Shown here one piece after another: positions 1-8,845 of a stretch of DNA of 35,962 nucleotides. The DNA comes from an uncultured Drancourtella sp. (GTDB lineage: Bacteria; Bacillota; Clostridia; Lachnospirales; Lachnospiraceae): positions 1 through 35,962 of the forward strand of contig CALFLL010000061.1 of assembly GCA_937880845.1 (NCBI GenBank). Direction: 5' to 3'. Below the pieces are notes generated by a model that saw only the letters and a list, made by a program, of their open reading frames with translations, did no database searches and was not told the DNA's origin. Position 1 is the first letter of the stretch. Every line of letters starts with the position of its first letter. The position numbers were made by a program, and so were the translations under genes.

Positions 1-37
1 CAGATGTAAGAGTTGGAAGTTACAGATAGCTGCTTAA

Positions 38-142
38 TCAGCAGACACTAGTTATGTTTTTTATCCGGTTTATGAAGATAGTATGAAAGCTGAAACAAGA
101 GTCATTCGAGGATGGTTTCAATTACATTTAGAGGGTTATTGA
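38..142 (+). other. Possible 3' remnant of an unidentified coding sequence
   Basis: After an in-frame stop at 35-37, this frame stays open to a TGA at 140-142. It reads like protein (aromatic and charged residues, e.g. YVFYPVYEDSMKAE). No start codon with a ribosome binding site precedes it, and all three frames contain stops within the first 40 bases. It could be the tail of a gene broken by a frameshift, or chance. I do not recognise a family. The rest of 1-175 shows only the ribosome binding site of the next gene. Confidence 0.25.
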
Positions 143-175
143 TTTAGAAAGATGAACACATAAAGGAGGCAAAAA

Positions 176-1081
176 ATGAAAAAGAAGTATATGATATTTG
201 GCATTTTTACCGCGGCAGCGGTAGTGATTTTAGCAGTATTGTGCTATATGAAAAAATTGAATGTATTGGATTTTGATATAACCTATGCAGGGGTCATTTT
301 GACTATCGTACCGGCAACAGCAGCTGCGGTGGCAAAAATCAATGATGAAAAATATCGCAAGATCAATCGATTGTTTCTGGTGTTATTTGGAGGATTAAGT
401 ATTCTTCTTTTCCTCGACATTATTGGAATACTGCAAATATGGGCAGTGGAAATAATCGGAGGACCGATGGTCTTTATTGCCAGTATAGGGCTTTTCTGGT
501 TATATAAAAAAGAAACGGGGAAACCTGTTTTTGAGCATTTTTGGCAAATAAGCAGAGCAATGACCATTTTTGTCCTGATTCTCTGGGTCAAAAATACAGC
601 CCTGATCTTACTTTACTCTGATCAATATGCAATGATCCTCGGTAATCTCACCACCATTTTGACAGTTCCGCTCGTGATATTTTTGTGTTCTGTACAGTAT
701 TGGGGAGAAGAGTATGCATGGAGAGGCATCTTGCAGGGAGCATTGCAGTCGAAATTCGGGAAACGTTGGGGAATCGTTGTTTTGGGAGTCATATGGGAAA
801 CATACCATTGCCCACTTTGGTTTACGGTATATGATCTTCAAATCTGGGAAGTTTTCATGAGGTATATCTTTGCGATTGGATTGTCATTTGCCCTTGGATA
901 TCTGTATATAAAGACGGAAAATGTCTGGGCACCAGTTCTTGGCCATTGTATTTATAATACGGTTGGAAATACAGGTATCAATATCCAGATGGGAACGGTT
1001 GGACAGATTATATTTACACTGATACTTGCGGGAGTGTTTGGTCTTTTTGCTTTTACAAAAGAATTTGGGGAAAAGAGCTAA
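176..1081 (+). CDS. CPBP family intramembrane glutamic endopeptidase (CAAX/Abi-like)
   Basis: This is a polytopic membrane protein of 301 residues. About eight hydrophobic segments run from residue 6 to the C-terminus. The CPBP signature is complete: motif 1 EEYAWRG (E178, E179, R183), motif 2 around H211 in the segment WETYHCPLWF, and motif 3 GHCIYNT with H257 and N261. In characterised relatives these Glu and His residues form the intramembrane active site. Bacterial members often act in bacteriocin self-immunity or peptide maturation, but no bacteriocin gene is visible nearby, so the substrate is unknown. The ATG follows a strong AAAGGAGG. The gene stands alone, with no regulator beside it. 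The family call is secure; the role is not. Confidence 0.85.
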   Translation: MKKKYMIFGIFTAAAVVILAVLCYMKKLNVLDFDITYAGVILTIVPATAAAVAKINDEKYRKINRLFLVLFGGLSILLFLDIIGILQIWAVEIIGGPMVFIASIGLFWLYKKETGKPVFEHFWQISRAMTIFVLILWVKNTALILLYSDQYAMILGNLTTILTVPLVIFLCSVQYWGEEYAWRGILQGALQSKFGKRWGIVVLGVIWETYHCPLWFTVYDLQIWEVFMRYIFAIGLSFALGYLYIKTENVWAPVLGHCIYNTVGNTGINIQMGTVGQIIFTLILAGVFGLFAFTKEFGEKS

Positions 1082-1097
1082 AAATAATATTATAAAC

Positions 1098-1127
1098 TAG
1101 AAATACATAAGGGAAAGCGGGTATAAT
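1098..1127 (+). promoter_or_regulatory. Probable promoter of the 85-residue unknown gene
   Basis: A perfect -10 (TATAAT, 1122-1127) lies 18 bp from a weak -35 (TAGAAA, 1098-1103). The start codon is about 45 bases downstream. Confidence 0.45.
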
Positions 1128-1172
1128 AGATATGACTTTGGGTGTATTTATAGGAAAAGGAGAACAAATAGC

Positions 1173-1430
1173 ATGAACGAATTATACGAAATGATTGAAA
1201 AAAAGATAAAAGATTCCGGATATCCGCGTCCGATTTCCGGAGCGGATGTATATGATGATATTTGTGATCAGATTGACGGAAAAGAAAACGGTACATATGT
1301 ACTGCTGTCAAAGTTTGAAGACGATGTGGTCTTTGAATATCATATTACGATCATGGATGAGGAATTTAATCTCGGAGTTCTGACTATGAGAACTCCGGAA
1401 GGCGTGTTTGAAACGGATTTTGATAAGTAA
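1173..1430 (+). CDS. Small acidic protein of unknown function
   Basis: This 85-residue soluble, acidic protein has no signal peptide, membrane segment or recognisable motif. The N-terminal part (MNELYEMIEKKIKDSGYPR) looks helical, and the rest alternates charged and beta-prone residues (GTYVLLSKFEDDVVFEYHIT). The ATG is preceded by AAAGGAG at a normal distance. A promoter-like -10 upstream and a hairpin terminator immediately downstream make it a self-contained transcription unit, which supports a real gene. It resembles small, widely distributed Clostridia proteins annotated only as hypothetical. I cannot assign a function. Confidence 0.7.
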   Translation: MNELYEMIEKKIKDSGYPRPISGADVYDDICDQIDGKENGTYVLLSKFEDDVVFEYHITIMDEEFNLGVLTMRTPEGVFETDFDK

Positions 1431-1436
1431 GACAAG

Positions 1437-1467
1437 AACAGTATGGCAAATAGCTGTACTGTTTTTT
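1437..1467 (+). terminator. Rho-independent terminator after the 85-residue gene
   Basis: The arms AACAGTA and TACTGTT flank an inner GC-aaat-GC pairing, and a run of six T follows. Confidence 0.75.
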
Positions 1468-1521
1468 GTTTTGCATAAATTGAATAAACGGAATAAAATA
1501 TTCCAAATATAAAGTATATGA

Positions 1522-1550
1522 TTGACAAATTATACAAAAATTGATACGCT
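1522..1550 (+). promoter_or_regulatory. Promoter of the M20 dipeptidase gene
   Basis: A perfect TTGACA -35 (1522-1527) is followed after 17 bp by an extended -10 (TGA-TACGCT). The hexamer is poor, but the TG extension compensates. About 75 bases of leader follow, without an obvious hairpin. Confidence 0.55.
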
Positions 1551-1625
1551 GTCTTTAATATCACGTGGGATATAGATTGAGAGAAACGATGGATTTAATT
1601 TTAGAACTATGAAAGGAAGAAAAAA

Positions 1626-2990
1626 ATGGACTATAAGCAATTAAGAGAAAAGATCAATGATATGCAGGATGAAATCATAGGAGGAATCCAAAAATGTGTG
1701 CAGATAGACAGCGTGGGAGGTGAACCTCAGGAAAATGCACCATATGGACTGGGGCCGAAAAAGGCACTGGATTTTGCTCTTGATCTTGGGAAAAGTATGG
1801 GATTCCGTACAGGAAATGTGGACAATAAGGCAGGGTATGTTGAGATGGGAAACGGCGAAGAAATGGTTGCTGTTCTCGGACATCTTGATGTTGTTCCGGT
1901 AGGAGATGACTGGAAGTATCCGCCGTTTGGAGGGGAAATCCATGATGGAATCATGTACGGAAGAGGAGTTGTGGATGATAAAGGACCAACAATCGGTGCT
2001 ATTTATGCCATGAAAGCTATAAAAGAACTGGACTTACCGATTGACAGACGAATCAGGGTGATTTTCGGAACAAACGAGGAACGTGGATGTGACTGTATTA
2101 AATATTATGTAAGTAAAGGAGAAGAACTTCCGGTTATGGGAATTACACCGGATGCAGAATATCCGATGATCTTTTTTGAAAAAGGTTTGACAACGGTTAT
2201 AGGAGGATGCAAAAATCCGGTTCAGGGAGAAATCAAAGTTTTGGAATTCCATGGTGGAACAGCCGGAAATATTGTTCCGCTTCACTGTAAGCTAGTGCTG
2301 GAAGGAGAACATAAAATACCGGAAACAGAAGGTGTGGACGTAAAAATCGAAGGAGGAAATACAGTCATAGAAGCAGAAGGAGTCAGTGCCCATGGAAGTC
2401 GTCCGGAATTGGGAATAAATGCGATTACAAGACTGATGAATTCTATAAAAACTCTTAAGATAGGCGGAGATTTCCAGAAACTTGTTGATTTTGTAGTAGA
2501 GAAAATCGCAGGAGAAACAAACGGAGAAACGCTTGGTATCTGTTATAAGGATGAAGAAACCGGAGAAACAACGGTAAATCTTGGCGTGATTGACTATACA
2601 AAAGAAGAAATGTTGCTGAATCTGGATATCCGTTATCCGAAAAACGGAGATAAAGAGGAAGTATATAAGAATATGAAAGCTGATCTGGAAGAATATGGTC
2701 TTCAGATTTTGGAACATAGAACAACAGATATGCTGTATGTTGCAAAAGATTCCGAGTTGATTCAAAAACTGATGAAAGTATATGAAGAAGGAACGGGAAA
2801 TGCTTTGGAACCAAAGGCTATCGGAGGAGGAACTTATGCAAAAATGTTTAAAAACATGGTTGCATTTGGACCGACTTTTCCGGGAGACAAGGAAGTTGCC
2901 CACCAACCAAATGAATGTATCGAAGTAGAAAAACTTATAAAATCCATTCAACTTACGGCAGCAGCAATTGTAGAACTGGCAAGAAAATAA
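1626..2990 (+). CDS. pepV: M20 family dipeptidase, PepV/Sapep type
   Basis: This 454-residue cytosolic, zinc-dependent dipeptidase cleaves dipeptides taken up or produced during peptide degradation. Metal-site motifs are visible in order: GHLDVVPVGDDW with H86, GRGVVDDKGP with D117/D118, the catalytic-base region GTNEERGCD (E151, E152), TPDAEYP, and a C-terminal His in HQPNECIEVEKL. Length matches PepV-like enzymes, and the lid/dimerisation-like domain lies between the two metal-binding halves. The ATG follows GAAAGGAAG. The gene is monocistronic, with its own promoter upstream and a strong terminator downstream. The M20 family is certain. Assignment to PepV rather than another M20 peptidase rests on length and motif context. 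Confidence 0.88.
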   Translation: MDYKQLREKINDMQDEIIGGIQKCVQIDSVGGEPQENAPYGLGPKKALDFALDLGKSMGFRTGNVDNKAGYVEMGNGEEMVAVLGHLDVVPVGDDWKYPPFGGEIHDGIMYGRGVVDDKGPTIGAIYAMKAIKELDLPIDRRIRVIFGTNEERGCDCIKYYVSKGEELPVMGITPDAEYPMIFFEKGLTTVIGGCKNPVQGEIKVLEFHGGTAGNIVPLHCKLVLEGEHKIPETEGVDVKIEGGNTVIEAEGVSAHGSRPELGINAITRLMNSIKTLKIGGDFQKLVDFVVEKIAGETNGETLGICYKDEETGETTVNLGVIDYTKEEMLLNLDIRYPKNGDKEEVYKNMKADLEEYGLQILEHRTTDMLYVAKDSELIQKLMKVYEEGTGNALEPKAIGGGTYAKMFKNMVAFGPTFPGDKEVAHQPNECIEVEKLIKSIQLTAAAIVELARK

Positions 2991-3008
2991 GATATTATAT
3001 TTATTAAA

Positions 3009-3053
3009 AAATCCCCTTGAAACGATTGAGTGTACATTGTTTCAAGGGGATTT
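3009..3053. terminator. Bidirectional terminator between pepV and tetR
   Basis: A perfect 15-bp inverted repeat (AAATCCCCTTGAAAC and its complement) encloses a 15-base loop. A/T-rich flanks on both sides suit two convergent genes. Confidence 0.8.
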
Positions 3054-3064
3054 CTGCTTTGTAC

Positions 3065-3676
3065 TTATTGTATTTCATTTGTAGTAAACACATGAAAGAT
3101 TTTCAGGATGACCTGATGAAGATATGGGAGATATTCATCCATTGTAACCGGTTTTTCCAATAAGATACAATTATAGCTTGTAGATCCGATTAACTCGATG
3201 ATTGTAAAGAGCATAAGTTCCGGATTCTCACAATGAATATGATTTTTTTTCAAAGATTCCATATAATAATCAAAAAAATGCTGGGATTCATGAGGAACCG
3301 GAGTAGAAAGCACGGACCGGAAGATACCCCAGGAAAGATTTTTGGATATAAACTGTAACAAAGTGTGTTGTTTTTTAAAGCGGTCGATAATATAATCGGC
3401 AACAAAAAGAAACTGATTTTCAAATCCGTCTACCGGATTCAAAAGGAGTGCTTCGTGAGCATCGGAAAAAAGCTGCCCGGCTTTGTAAATAATCAGTTTT
3501 TCGCGAAGATCGTACTTATCTTTAAAATAAAGATAAAACGTACCTTTGGCCAGTCCGGCGTGTTCCACAATGTCGGAAATGGTTGTTTTGGCGAATCCTT
3601 TTTCCGTAAACAGATCATAAGCAGTTTGAAACAGTGCATTTTTCTTTATTCGTTTATTTAATTCTAATTTTCCCAT
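3065..3676 (-). CDS. TetR family transcriptional repressor
   Basis: This 203-residue regulator has an N-terminal TetR helix-turn-helix at about residues 10-55 (TISDIVEHAGLAKGTFYLYF, a classic recognition-helix pattern) and a helical C-terminal ligand domain. The gene is divergent from the MMPL transporter operon. The shared intergenic region carries two near-identical palindromic elements, one covering the -35 of the transporter promoter, so it most likely represses that operon and releases on binding an unknown effector. I chose the ATG at 3676; a TTG one codon earlier is possible because the GGAG element fits both. The TetR call is secure, and the target inference is strong from context. 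Confidence 0.9.
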   Translation of the reverse strand: MGKLELNKRIKKNALFQTAYDLFTEKGFAKTTISDIVEHAGLAKGTFYLYFKDKYDLREKLIIYKAGQLFSDAHEALLLNPVDGFENQFLFVADYIIDRFKKQHTLLQFISKNLSWGIFRSVLSTPVPHESQHFFDYYMESLKKNHIHCENPELMLFTIIELIGSTSYNCILLEKPVTMDEYLPYLHQVILKIFHVFTTNEIQ

Positions 3677-3706
3677 CAATCATCACTCCACAAACTATTT
3701 ATCATT

Positions 3707-3735
3707 ATTATCGTTTAAGCATATGATAATGTCAA
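3707..3735 (-). promoter_or_regulatory. Promoter of tetR
   Basis: On the minus strand, a perfect TTGACA is followed after 17 bp by GATAAT, one mismatch from consensus. It lies back to back with the transporter promoter, with the operator repeats upstream of its -35. Confidence 0.65.
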
Positions 3736-3746
3736 GGAACAAAAAA

Positions 3747-3795
3747 TGACTTTTATTCATTTTTATATTGACTATTGGTCATTTTTAATTATAAT
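3747..3795 (+). promoter_or_regulatory. MMPL operon promoter with tandem TetR operators
   Basis: The promoter is TTGACT (3768-3773), a 16-bp spacer and TATAAT (3790-3795). The palindrome TGAC-TATTG-GTCA (3769-3781) overlaps the -35. An 18-base copy of the same element starts 22 bp upstream at 3747, with 15 of 18 bases identical, and itself shows AAAAATGA/TCATTTTT symmetry. Two sites two helical turns apart suggest co-operative TetR binding. Confidence 0.7.
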
Positions 3796-3828
3796 GGAAT
3801 CTATATTGAAAAGACAGGAGATGTTTAA

Positions 3829-5913
3829 ATGGTAAAAATAGGAAAATGGATCGCAAAACACAGGATAGCGATTCTGATTATCAGTATATTATTACTGATT
3901 CCATCGATAATCGGAACGGTGAAAACAAAAGTCAATTATGATCTTTTAAGCTACCTTCCCAAAGAACTTGAAACCGTAGCAGGTCAGGATATCATGGTGG
4001 ACGAATACGGAATGGGAGCTTTTTCCATGGTTGTAACAGAAGGGATGGAACTGAAAGATGTTCAGAAGCTGGAAGATAAGTTCAGTAAAATTCCGCATGT
4101 AGAAGATGTGTTATGGTATGACGATGTGGCTGACATCAGTCTGCCGACAGATATGATCCCGAAAGATTTAAGAGAAGCTTTTTTTCAGGGAGATGCAACG
4201 ATGATGTTGGTTTTGTTTGACGATACAACTTCTTCGGATGCTTCCATGGAGGCTGTAACCCAGATGAGACATATGGTAGATAAGCAGTGTTTTATTAGTG
4301 GAATGACAGGAATCGTCACAGATATTAAAAATCTATGTTTACAGGAACTTCCCATTTATGTTCTGATAGCGGCAGCACTTGCTTTTTTGATTTTGGAACT
4401 TACGGGAACATCCTTTCTTGTTCCGGTGTTTTTCCTTTTAAGTATCGGGGTTGCGATTCTTTATAATCTGGGAAGTAACTTTTTCCTGGGAGAAATTTCT
4501 TATGTTACTAAGGCCTTAACAGCAGTTCTTCAGCTAGGGGTTACGATGGATTATTCAATTTTTCTTTTAAATAGCTATGAGGAAAATAAACTCCGCTTTC
4601 CGGGGCAAAAGGAACGTGCTATGGGGCATGCCATTTCCAATACCTTTAAATCCGTAGTGGGAAGTTCGGTTACAACAATCGCAGGGTTTGTTGCACTTTG
4701 TTTTATGACATTTTCACTCGGAAAAGATTTGGGTATCGTTATGGCAAAAGGTGTTGTGATCGGCGTGATCTGCTGTGTTACTCTCCTTCCATCGCTGATT
4801 TTGATTTTTGATAAGCAGATTGAAAAGACAAAACATCGACCGCTTATTAAAAATCTTGACAGACCGTCTGCATTTATCACAAAACATTATAAAGTATGGA
4901 TCATATTGTTTCTTGTAATTTTGCTTCCTGCAGTTTACGGAAATTCTCGTACAAAGATTTATTATAATATTGCAGATTCTCTTCCGGCTTCGTTGGAGTC
5001 CAATGTGGCAAATGAAAAGCTAAAAGAAGATTTTCATATGAGTAATATGCATATGATCCTTATGAATAAAAATCTGGACAGCAAACAAAAAAGAGCGATG
5101 CTGGATGAGGTAGAAAAGGTAAAAGGAGTAAAATGGGCACTGGGATTAAACAGTGTGGTCGGTCCTGCTGTTCCGGAATCTATGATACCGGATGATTTGA
5201 AGAGTATGTTGCAAAGTGATAAATATGAATTGGCATTTGTATGTTCGGAATATGAATCTGCAACTCCTCAAGTGAATAAGCAGATAGATGAAATAGATAA
5301 GATTGTCAAATCATATGAAAACGATGCAATGGTAATAGGGGAGGCTCCGTTGATGAAAGACCTTCAGGATGTTACGGATGTGGATCTTAAAACGGTAAAC
5401 ATTATTTCCATTATTGCTATTTTCATTATTATCATGATCATATTTAAGTCCATTTCCCTTCCGGTGATTCTTGTGGCCGTAATTGAATTTGCAATCTGTG
5501 TCAACATGGCAGTTCCGTATTATCAGAATGTAAGCCTTCCGTTTGTAGCCGGAATCGTAATCGGAACGATCCAGCTTGGAGCCACCGTGGATTATGCTAT
5601 TTTGATGACCAGCAGGTATCAGAAAGAACGCAGGAGAGGGCGTGCAAAAAGAGATGCAATTGCAGTTGCACACAAAACAAGTATGTTGTCCATCATAAGC
5701 AGCGGATTGAGTTTCTTTGCGGCAACCTTTGGAGTGGCATGTTACTCTCAGGTAGATATGATCGGATCTATCTGTACACTTCTTGCAAGAGGTGCGATCA
5801 TCAGTATGTGTGTTGTTATTTTGGTGTTGCCGGCAATGTTCGTCATATTTGATAAGTTAATCTGTAAAATGTCAATCGGATTTTTAGCAAAAAAGACAAA
5901 GAAAGGGGTATAA
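3829..5913 (+). CDS. MMPL/RND superfamily transporter
   Basis: This 694-residue inner-membrane transporter has the duplicated RND layout. An N-terminal membrane helix (about 11-30) is followed by an extracytoplasmic loop (about 35-165) and a bundle of five or six helices, and then the whole pattern repeats from about residue 350. The intramembrane Asp-Tyr pair typical of MMPL proteins appears in both halves: TMDYSIFLLNSYEE (D241) and TVDYAILMTSRYQ (D588). MMPL proteins use the proton gradient to export lipids, fatty acids or drugs; the cargo here is unknown. Only 3 bases separate it from the downstream heptad-repeat protein gene, and a divergent TetR gene precedes it. The start follows AGGAG at a normal distance. 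The family is certain. Confidence 0.9.
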   Translation: MVKIGKWIAKHRIAILIISILLLIPSIIGTVKTKVNYDLLSYLPKELETVAGQDIMVDEYGMGAFSMVVTEGMELKDVQKLEDKFSKIPHVEDVLWYDDVADISLPTDMIPKDLREAFFQGDATMMLVLFDDTTSSDASMEAVTQMRHMVDKQCFISGMTGIVTDIKNLCLQELPIYVLIAAALAFLILELTGTSFLVPVFFLLSIGVAILYNLGSNFFLGEISYVTKALTAVLQLGVTMDYSIFLLNSYEENKLRFPGQKERAMGHAISNTFKSVVGSSVTTIAGFVALCFMTFSLGKDLGIVMAKGVVIGVICCVTLLPSLILIFDKQIEKTKHRPLIKNLDRPSAFITKHYKVWIILFLVILLPAVYGNSRTKIYYNIADSLPASLESNVANEKLKEDFHMSNMHMILMNKNLDSKQKRAMLDEVEKVKGVKWALGLNSVVGPAVPESMIPDDLKSMLQSDKYELAFVCSEYESATPQVNKQIDEIDKIVKSYENDAMVIGEAPLMKDLQDVTDVDLKTVNIISIIAIFIIIMIIFKSISLPVILVAVIEFAICVNMAVPYYQNVSLPFVAGIVIGTIQLGATVDYAILMTSRYQKERRRGRAKRDAIAVAHKTSMLSIISSGLSFFAATFGVACYSQVDMIGSICTLLARGAIISMCVVILVLPAMFVIFDKLICKMSIGFLAKKTKKGV

Positions 5914-5916
5914 ATC

Positions 5917-8589
5917 ATGAGCAAAAATAATATGAAAAGAAAAGTAATGGCAGGAATTGCGGTCGGAATGACAGGTGTCATAACGGCTACTCCGGTTTTT
6001 GCCGCAGATACAAAAGACCGGGTGGTGTCAAAAGACGAAACAGTTTATGTCAATGCAGATGCCGGTGGAAAGGAAGAAAAAATCACGGTGTCCGACTGGT
6101 TGAAAAATGCAGGAAAAGAAAAAGAATTAAAAGATAAATCCGAACTTCAAGATATTAAAAATGTAAAGGGAAATGAAAGCTTTAAAATATCTCAGGATTC
6201 CATCGTATGGAAGACGGAAGGAAAAGATATTTATTATCAGGGTACAAGTAAAAAAGAACTTCCGGTTTCTGTAAAATTTACTTATTATTTGGATGGCAAG
6301 GAAATGTCACCGGAGAAATTGAAAGGAAAAAGCGGACAACTGAAGATTAAGATCGATTATGAAAACAAAGAAAAAAAGAAGGTAAAGATTGACGGAAAAG
6401 AGGAGGAATTGTATAGTCCCTTTATGATGGTGACAGGGATGATACTTCCAGATGATGTATTCTCCAATGTGAAAATAGACAATGGGAAAGTGATTTCCGA
6501 CGGTCAAAGAAACATGGTCGTTGGAGTTGCCATGCCGGGAATGAAGGAAAGCCTTGGAATGGACGGATTAAAGGAAGAGTCGGCTATATCCCTTCCGGAA
6601 AGTCTGGAGATTACTGCGGATGTCAAGGATTTTGCAATGAATTCAACATTTACCGTAGCACTTCCGGATTTACTGGAAGAAATTGATGTGAATCAGCTTA
6701 CGGATTTTGATGCACTAAAAGATGCAATGGATGACCTGGAAGATGCCGCCCTTGAACTGGTGGCAGGTTCTAAAGACCTGGCAGACGGAGCTTCTGTTCT
6801 GGATGAAAAATATAAAGACTTTGATGCGGGAATACGGACGCTGCAAAGCGGGATCACGGCACTTCAGGGAGGAGCAAAAGAACTATCCTCCGGAATCGAT
6901 TCCTATACAAAAGGAGTGGATACATTAAATAACGGTATTCAGACATACCTGGGAAAAGACGGAGAAATGACTGTCAAAGTGACAGAATATGTCAACGGAG
7001 TAAATGCAGTCATTCAAGGGGTAAAGGATTATACAGACGGAACTTCTCTGCTTTCTGACGGAATCACGGATTATGTAAAAGGAGAGGAAGCATTGGCAGA
7101 TGGTGCAAAAGAACTGTCATCATTGAAAGTGGGACTGACACAAATCCAACATGCGGTTTCGGGACTTTATAGTTCGATTGACGGAGAAGGAACAAGTGCA
7201 GAAGATATCAAAGCAGCATCTAAGGCTCTTGCTTCCGGAACACAAAAACTGGAAGATGCGTTGGAATCCATGGGAAGTATGATGGGAAAAATAGATGATA
7301 TGGCTGAGGCCGGACAGAATCTGATCGATGAAACAGAGGGGCTTTCCGAGATGATGAAAAAAGAAATTTTAACCCCGGTCAGCCAAATGATGGACGTGGG
7401 GACCAAAATGATGGGAGAAATGCAGTCTTTATATAATCAGTTGGAATCGTTGGATACAGCATGTCAGAAGGCAATGCAGCAGGCGGAAGAAAAGGTGGTA
7501 AACCAGGTAAACAGCCAGATTCGGGACAGAAATACCAAGCTTGCATCTGTACGGCAGCAGACACAGGATTCCAACGCTAAGGTACAGAAGGCAATACAGG
7601 ATTTGAATACACAGATTACCCAGGCAGAAAGGAAAGGGGATACACAGCTTGCACAGCGGTTGACAGGTGTTGTCAATACTTTGAAAGGAGCTCAGATTAA
7701 TGCAGGAGATATCAAAGATCTGGACGATATCCCAAGCCTGGATATTCAGGTTCAGATTCCGAAGCCGGATTTTGGAAATCTTCAAAGCATGATGAAGCAG
7801 ATGCAGGCGTCCTTTGACAAGGTAAAACAGACCATGACAGGTCTTCAGCCACAATTACAGGAACTTCAGGGAAAATTAGACCAGATTACAGATATGAAAG
7901 ATCAGATTCCGGAGAAGCCGATAGAAACACTCAAAGAAAATGTGAAACAGTTAAATACGGGAATGAAAGGATTAAATACAGCCATCGGAACATTTTCTTC
8001 TAATCTTGGAACATTAAACGATGCCACATCTTCTCTGTCGGATGCGACAAACGGAATCGATGCTCTTCTTAAAGGTTTTGATCAGCTTGGAAGTGCTAAT
8101 GATATGTTGATGAAAGGGGCGCAACAGATAAAAAATAATACGCCTGTCTTAATGGCGGGAGTCACTACTTTGGCAGGAGGTACGCAGGAGTTAAATAGCG
8201 GATTGAACGAACTGTCGGGACAGTTTATCTCAGGAGCCCGGGCACTTGCAAATAACAGTCAGGCTCTCAGAAAAGGGGCAGGCGATATGAATTCCGGTGT
8301 AAATAAACTGACAGGCGGAGCAAAAGAACTCGGTCTGGCAAGTACACAAATCGGAGCGGGAATTGCTGCTTTAGATGATGGGGCAAAACAGCTTAGCCAA
8401 GGAGCAGAACAGTTTAATGAAGAGGGTATAAAGAAGCTTCAAGAAACAGTAGAAGATAAACTGGGAAGCATTGTGGATCGTATGAAGCTTCTTGTATCGG
8501 AGGACTGGGATTATGATACATATAGCGGAAAGCCGGATGATCTGGACGGAAATGTGAAGTTCATTATCGAAACAGAAAGCATTGAATAA
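5917..8589 (+). CDS. Secreted Leu/Gly heptad-repeat protein (YhgE/Pip-like), MMPL partner
   Basis: This 890-residue protein starts with a signal peptide (basic MSKNNMKRK, hydrophobic core, probable cleavage after PVFA near residue 30). An N-terminal globular domain runs to about residue 240. A long helical region follows, rich in X-X-X-Leu-X-X-Gly heptads such as LADGASVL, LQGGAKELSSG and LNNGIQ, recurring at about 290-400 and 750-840. A coiled-coil middle (about 480-720) separates the two repeat blocks. Such repeats occur in YhgE/Pip-type extracellular proteins that accompany ABC-2 or MMPL exporters. It directly follows the MMPL gene under the same TetR-controlled promoter, so it probably works with that transporter outside the membrane. 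Unlike YhgE it has no C-terminal membrane bundle in frame; a short hydrophobic stretch lies out of frame after the stop. Confidence 0.8.
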   Translation: MSKNNMKRKVMAGIAVGMTGVITATPVFAADTKDRVVSKDETVYVNADAGGKEEKITVSDWLKNAGKEKELKDKSELQDIKNVKGNESFKISQDSIVWKTEGKDIYYQGTSKKELPVSVKFTYYLDGKEMSPEKLKGKSGQLKIKIDYENKEKKKVKIDGKEEELYSPFMMVTGMILPDDVFSNVKIDNGKVISDGQRNMVVGVAMPGMKESLGMDGLKEESAISLPESLEITADVKDFAMNSTFTVALPDLLEEIDVNQLTDFDALKDAMDDLEDAALELVAGSKDLADGASVLDEKYKDFDAGIRTLQSGITALQGGAKELSSGIDSYTKGVDTLNNGIQTYLGKDGEMTVKVTEYVNGVNAVIQGVKDYTDGTSLLSDGITDYVKGEEALADGAKELSSLKVGLTQIQHAVSGLYSSIDGEGTSAEDIKAASKALASGTQKLEDALESMGSMMGKIDDMAEAGQNLIDETEGLSEMMKKEILTPVSQMMDVGTKMMGEMQSLYNQLESLDTACQKAMQQAEEKVVNQVNSQIRDRNTKLASVRQQTQDSNAKVQKAIQDLNTQITQAERKGDTQLAQRLTGVVNTLKGAQINAGDIKDLDDIPSLDIQVQIPKPDFGNLQSMMKQMQASFDKVKQTMTGLQPQLQELQGKLDQITDMKDQIPEKPIETLKENVKQLNTGMKGLNTAIGTFSSNLGTLNDATSSLSDATNGIDALLKGFDQLGSANDMLMKGAQQIKNNTPVLMAGVTTLAGGTQELNSGLNELSGQFISGARALANNSQALRKGAGDMNSGVNKLTGGAKELGLASTQIGAGIAALDDGAKQLSQGAEQFNEEGIKKLQETVEDKLGSIVDRMKLLVSEDWDYDTYSGKPDDLDGNVKFIIETESIE

Positions 8590-8708
8590 AAAAAATCGTA
8601 TGTAGTAACAAAAAATAAGATGCCTGCCGGATGGGGATTCCGGACTACTTATATCGGGTGTTGGAATCATCACTTCCGCGGGCATCATAATTTAACCGAC
8701 AAAGACAA

Positions 8709-8738
8709 AATGCCGGAAAGCATTTCCGGCATTAATTT
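8709..8738 (+). terminator. Terminator after the MMPL operon
   Basis: A perfect 11-bp stem (AATGCCGGAAA and complement) has a 3-base loop. The downstream T-tract is weak on the plus strand (AATTTCT). Confidence 0.55.
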
Positions 8739-8781
8739 CTCGAAAATAAACAAGAATACAGAGAAAACATAAGGAAAAGAC

Positions 8782-8811
8782 TTGACGTACCATTTGACTT
8801 TGTGATATTCT
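8782..8811 (+). promoter_or_regulatory. Promoter of the rpmG-secE-nusG-rplK-rplA operon
   Basis: TTGACG (8782-8787), an 18-bp spacer, and the extended -10 TGA-TATTCT (8803-8811). It is the only good promoter seen before rplA, so the five genes probably share it. Confidence 0.7.
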
Positions 8812-8845
8812 AAGAAAGCGAATGGAAGTATAGGTCTTTTTTTTA

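Noticed and set aside
2292..2951. A 219-residue open frame on the minus strand opposite pepV
   Set aside because: It is antisense to the M20 dipeptidase, with a Phe/Cys-rich low-complexity composition and no start signals.
8837..8844. The run of eight T as an intrinsic terminator
   Set aside because: No stem precedes it.
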